DNA from: Maribacter aquimaris | GTDB taxonomy: Bacteria > Bacteroidota > Bacteroidia > Flavobacteriales > Flavobacteriaceae | NCBI RefSeq assembly: GCF_014596745.1 | Contig: NZ_JABTCF010000010.1 | Span: 124,001-188,000 of the forward strand | Length of the DNA: 64,000 nucleotides | Direction of reading: 5' to 3' | In this document: piece after piece, positions 62,301-64,000 of the stretch | Position numbering within the stretch: position 1 is the stretch's first letter | Layout of the letters: the number at the start of each line of letters is the position of its first letter | Position numbers and translations under genes: made by a program | Notes under the pieces: model-generated | Databases searched by the model: none | Seen by the model: the letters and a program-made list of their open reading frames with translations, nothing else | Told to the model about the DNA's origin: nothing

Positions 62301-62804
62301 TTATATTCTAATTTTAAAATGTTCTTTCGCCTGTTCCCTCCTAAAAAATAAGGCCCCGCAATAAAATAGATCAACCGATACAGTTACTTTGGCATGGTTT
62401 TTCAATGACTCCCAAAGACATGTGTTTTCTTTGTTATAATGTATCTTGTCGATCCAAACCATACTGTCATTATGGTAGGTGCCTTCTTTTATGATGTTGG
62501 AAAACAATACGTTGTTGGGTGTATTCAAATAAATAATGTCTGCCGGTTGTTGGTTGATCTTAATATGTGGGAATGCTTCTTTTATCCGGTCGATCAAAGC
62601 ATCTTCATTGGGGGGGATAAAAACGTTCCTAGCCTTAAAATAAACAATGCTCTTGAATAAGGCTTTTATGTTTTTGCCTCCCTTGAATTTTGATCTTTGG
62701 TACAGGCATTTTGTGACATATGCATACATAAAGGGGGAATGTACCCCATGCTGGTTGGTTGAACTTAGGATGAACCTTAGGTAAGCGATAATGCGGTACA
62801 ACAT
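62301..62804 (-). CDS. Shortened relative of a flavobacterial SAM-methyltransferase-like family
   Basis: A 167-residue protein. The N-terminus (SSTNQHGVHSPFMYAYVTKCLYQ) and C-terminus (WIDKIHYNKENTCLWESLKNHAKVTVSVDLF and FFRREQAKEHFKIRI) look like the ends of a family of about 240 residues in Flavobacteriia annotated as class I SAM-dependent methyltransferases. The Gly-rich motif I between these ends is not found here, and the DD before I-H is replaced by DK. The frame is open, so it is a shrunken, probably SAM-independent paralog or a decaying gene. Start ATG 62804, 18 bp after the ABC-F gene. Confidence 0.75.
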   Translation of the reverse strand: MLYRIIAYLRFILSSTNQHGVHSPFMYAYVTKCLYQRSKFKGGKNIKALFKSIVYFKARNVFIPPNEDALIDRIKEAFPHIKINQQPADIIYLNTPNNVLFSNIIKEGTYHNDSMVWIDKIHYNKENTCLWESLKNHAKVTVSVDLFYCGALFFRREQAKEHFKIRI

Positions 62805-62822
62805 GGAACAAAAGGGTTTTTG

Positions 62823-64000
62823 TTAATTTCCTTCCATCATGGCCGAAAGCTCAAACCATCGTTCGGTTTTTGTTTCAATGGCCTCCGCGATTTCCTTTAA
62901 TGCTATAGAAAGCGCATCGATCTTCTCTCCGGAAAGATTACCTTCGGCAAATTTGTTTTGCAATTCCTTTTTCTTTTTCTCCAATCGTTGTATGTCCTTT
63001 TCCAGTGATTTGTATTCCTTTTGCTCGATATAAGAGAGTTTTGTTACGGTGTTTTCCTCTTTCCAGGAGTTTTTTGCCGAACTGTTTTCATTGGTCTTGT
63101 TCTTTTCAGACCTGGTTTCTACCAACTGACTGTCCTCATAAGCCCTGTAATCGGAATAATTGCCGGGAAAATCCTCAATAACGGCATTTCCCCTAAAAAC
63201 AAAGAGGTGGTCTACGATCTTGTCCATGAAATAACGGTCATGCGATACGACCATGAGGCATCCGGGAAAATCCAACAGAAAACTCTCCAGTACATTTAAG
63301 GTCATGATATCAAGGTCATTGGTAGGTTCATCCAAGATCAGGAAATTCGGATTTTGGATCAGTACGGTACATAGGTAAAGACGTTTGCGTTCACCCCCAC
63401 TTAACTTTTCGACAAAATCATATTGCTTTTTTCTATCGAATAAAAAGCGTTCAAGCAGCTGTTGTGCGGAAATTTGTTTTCCTTTTTTTAGGGGGATAAA
63501 ATCCCCGAACTCCCGAATGACATCGATGACTTTTTGCCCTTGTTTGATCGTGATGCCTTTTTGGGTGTAATATCCTATTTTGATGGTTTCACCAATGACT
63601 ACCTTGCCAGAGTCAGGTTGGTCCAAACCGGATAAAATATTTAGAAAGGTTGATTTTCCCGTACCGTTTTTGCCAATGACACCAATACGTTCCCCTTTGG
63701 TAAAGGTATATTCGAACTGGTCGAGGATGGGTTTTCCCGGATAGGTTTTGGATATTTTATGGAGTTCAAGGATCTTACTCCCTATGCGTTCCATGTTTAA
63801 TTCGAGTTGCACCTCATGCTCTATACGGCGTTGATGTGCCTTTTCTTTGATATCCTTAAAGTCATCGATCCTTGACTTTGATTTAGTGGTCCTGGCCTTG
63901 GGTTGTCTCCTCATCCATGTCAATTCCTTTTTGAAGAGTGACTTGGATTTATGTTGTTCAACGGCTTCCTGTTCCAAACGCGCTTCCTTTTTTTCCAGAT
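62823..64000 (-). CDS. ABC-F family ATPase, Uup-like (C-terminal part, cut by window edge)
   Basis: The frame is open to the right edge; the codons beyond 63977 read on in frame (LEKKEARLEQE), so the start lies outside. The visible 392 residues include the inter-domain linker (RTTKSKSRIDDFKDIKEKAHQRR) and the second ATPase domain: GKNGTGKSTFLNILSG (Walker A), LSGGERKRLYLCTVL (signature), LILDEPTNDLDIMTLNVLE (Walker B) and VVSHDRYFMDKI (H loop), then a C-terminal coiled coil (EKKKKELQNKFAEGNL). ABC-F proteins act on ribosomes or on DNA-transposition fidelity (Uup). Starts an apparent operon with the three genes to the left. Confidence 0.9.
   Translation of the reverse strand, partial: LEKKEARLEQEAVEQHKSKSLFKKELTWMRRQPKARTTKSKSRIDDFKDIKEKAHQRRIEHEVQLELNMERIGSKILELHKISKTYPGKPILDQFEYTFTKGERIGVIGKNGTGKSTFLNILSGLDQPDSGKVVIGETIKIGYYTQKGITIKQGQKVIDVIREFGDFIPLKKGKQISAQQLLERFLFDRKKQYDFVEKLSGGERKRLYLCTVLIQNPNFLILDEPTNDLDIMTLNVLESFLLDFPGCLMVVSHDRYFMDKIVDHLFVFRGNAVIEDFPGNYSDYRAYEDSQLVETRSEKNKTNENSSAKNSWKEENTVTKLSYIEQKEYKSLEKDIQRLEKKKKELQNKFAEGNLSGEKIDALSIALKEIAEAIETKTERWFELSAMMEGN

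Noticed and set aside
1-64000. Search by eye for rRNA, tRNA, intact transposase or integrase
   Set aside because: None recognised; small RNA genes with weak signatures could still be missed by eye.

Overview
The window is chromosomal DNA of a Gram-negative, probably marine member of the Flavobacteriaceae (Bacteroidota). The evidence is SusC/SusD proteins, a giant SprB-repeat adhesin of the type-IX-secretion kind, a SecA of about 1,120 residues, DUF5606, DUF2795 and DUF2911 proteins, moderate-to-low GC, TTG starts, and TAnnTTTG -7 promoter elements (one with a perfect TTG-N19-TAnnTTTG). No rRNA, tRNA, CRISPR array or intact insertion sequence was seen.

Layout. 1-6.0 kb: 5' two thousand codons of a giant secreted adhesin, cut by the left edge. 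6.2-12.4 kb: a kinase-fold-like orphan, a nucleoid-associated protein, an IS1096-passenger/pRiA4b-like protein, heme A synthase, and a tsaC-cca pair. 12.7-18.7 kb: a surface-polymer island with three TagB/TagF-like (CDP-glycerol type) transferases, one fused to a glycosyltransferase, a LicC-like cytidylyltransferase and a stand-alone paralog of the fused glycosyltransferase. This resembles a teichoic-acid-type phosphodiester pathway in a Gram-negative cell. 18.9-25.3 kb: dapD, divergent ruvX-def-DUF5606, an S10 peptidase, a GH20 lipoprotein and an SGNH hydrolase. 25.5-29.2 kb: a PepSY protein and an arsenic operon arsR-arsM-arsC-like phosphatase-acr3. 29.7-38.7 kb: a SusC-SusD-lipoprotein uptake set facing a TolB-like/SMP-30/amidotransferase operon.

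38.8-47.0 kb: mazG, then MATE-small acidic protein-PAP2-GT39, convergent with a flippase-like protein and a DPM1-like glycosyltransferase (a polyprenyl-phosphate-sugar module), DUF2911 and galactose mutarotase. 47.1-49.7 kb: an ECF sigma factor, a probable anti-sigma protein and a coiled-coil exported protein with overlapping reading frames. 49.7-52.7 kb: a TAT-exported Gfo/Idh oxidoreductase, MsrA lipoprotein and a dienelactone hydrolase. 52.7-55.8 kb is the least ordinary stretch. It is gene-poor and holds two paralogous small secreted proteins with a shared lysine-rich C-terminus, a 36-codon hydrophobic ORF, a hairpin-rich candidate RNA ending in an intrinsic terminator, and a cluster of TTCATCGA-like motifs and exact 20-bp tandem units. 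55.8-64 kb: an orphan histidine kinase, secA, DUF2795, a PduO-type adenosyltransferase, a 51-codon membrane protein, a shortened methyltransferase relative and the C-terminal part of an ABC-F ATPase, cut by the right edge.

The best candidates for something undescribed are the 53-55.6 kb small-protein/RNA region and the phosphodiester-polymer island at 12.7-18.7 kb. All function calls rest on motif recognition from the sequence alone; no database search was possible.
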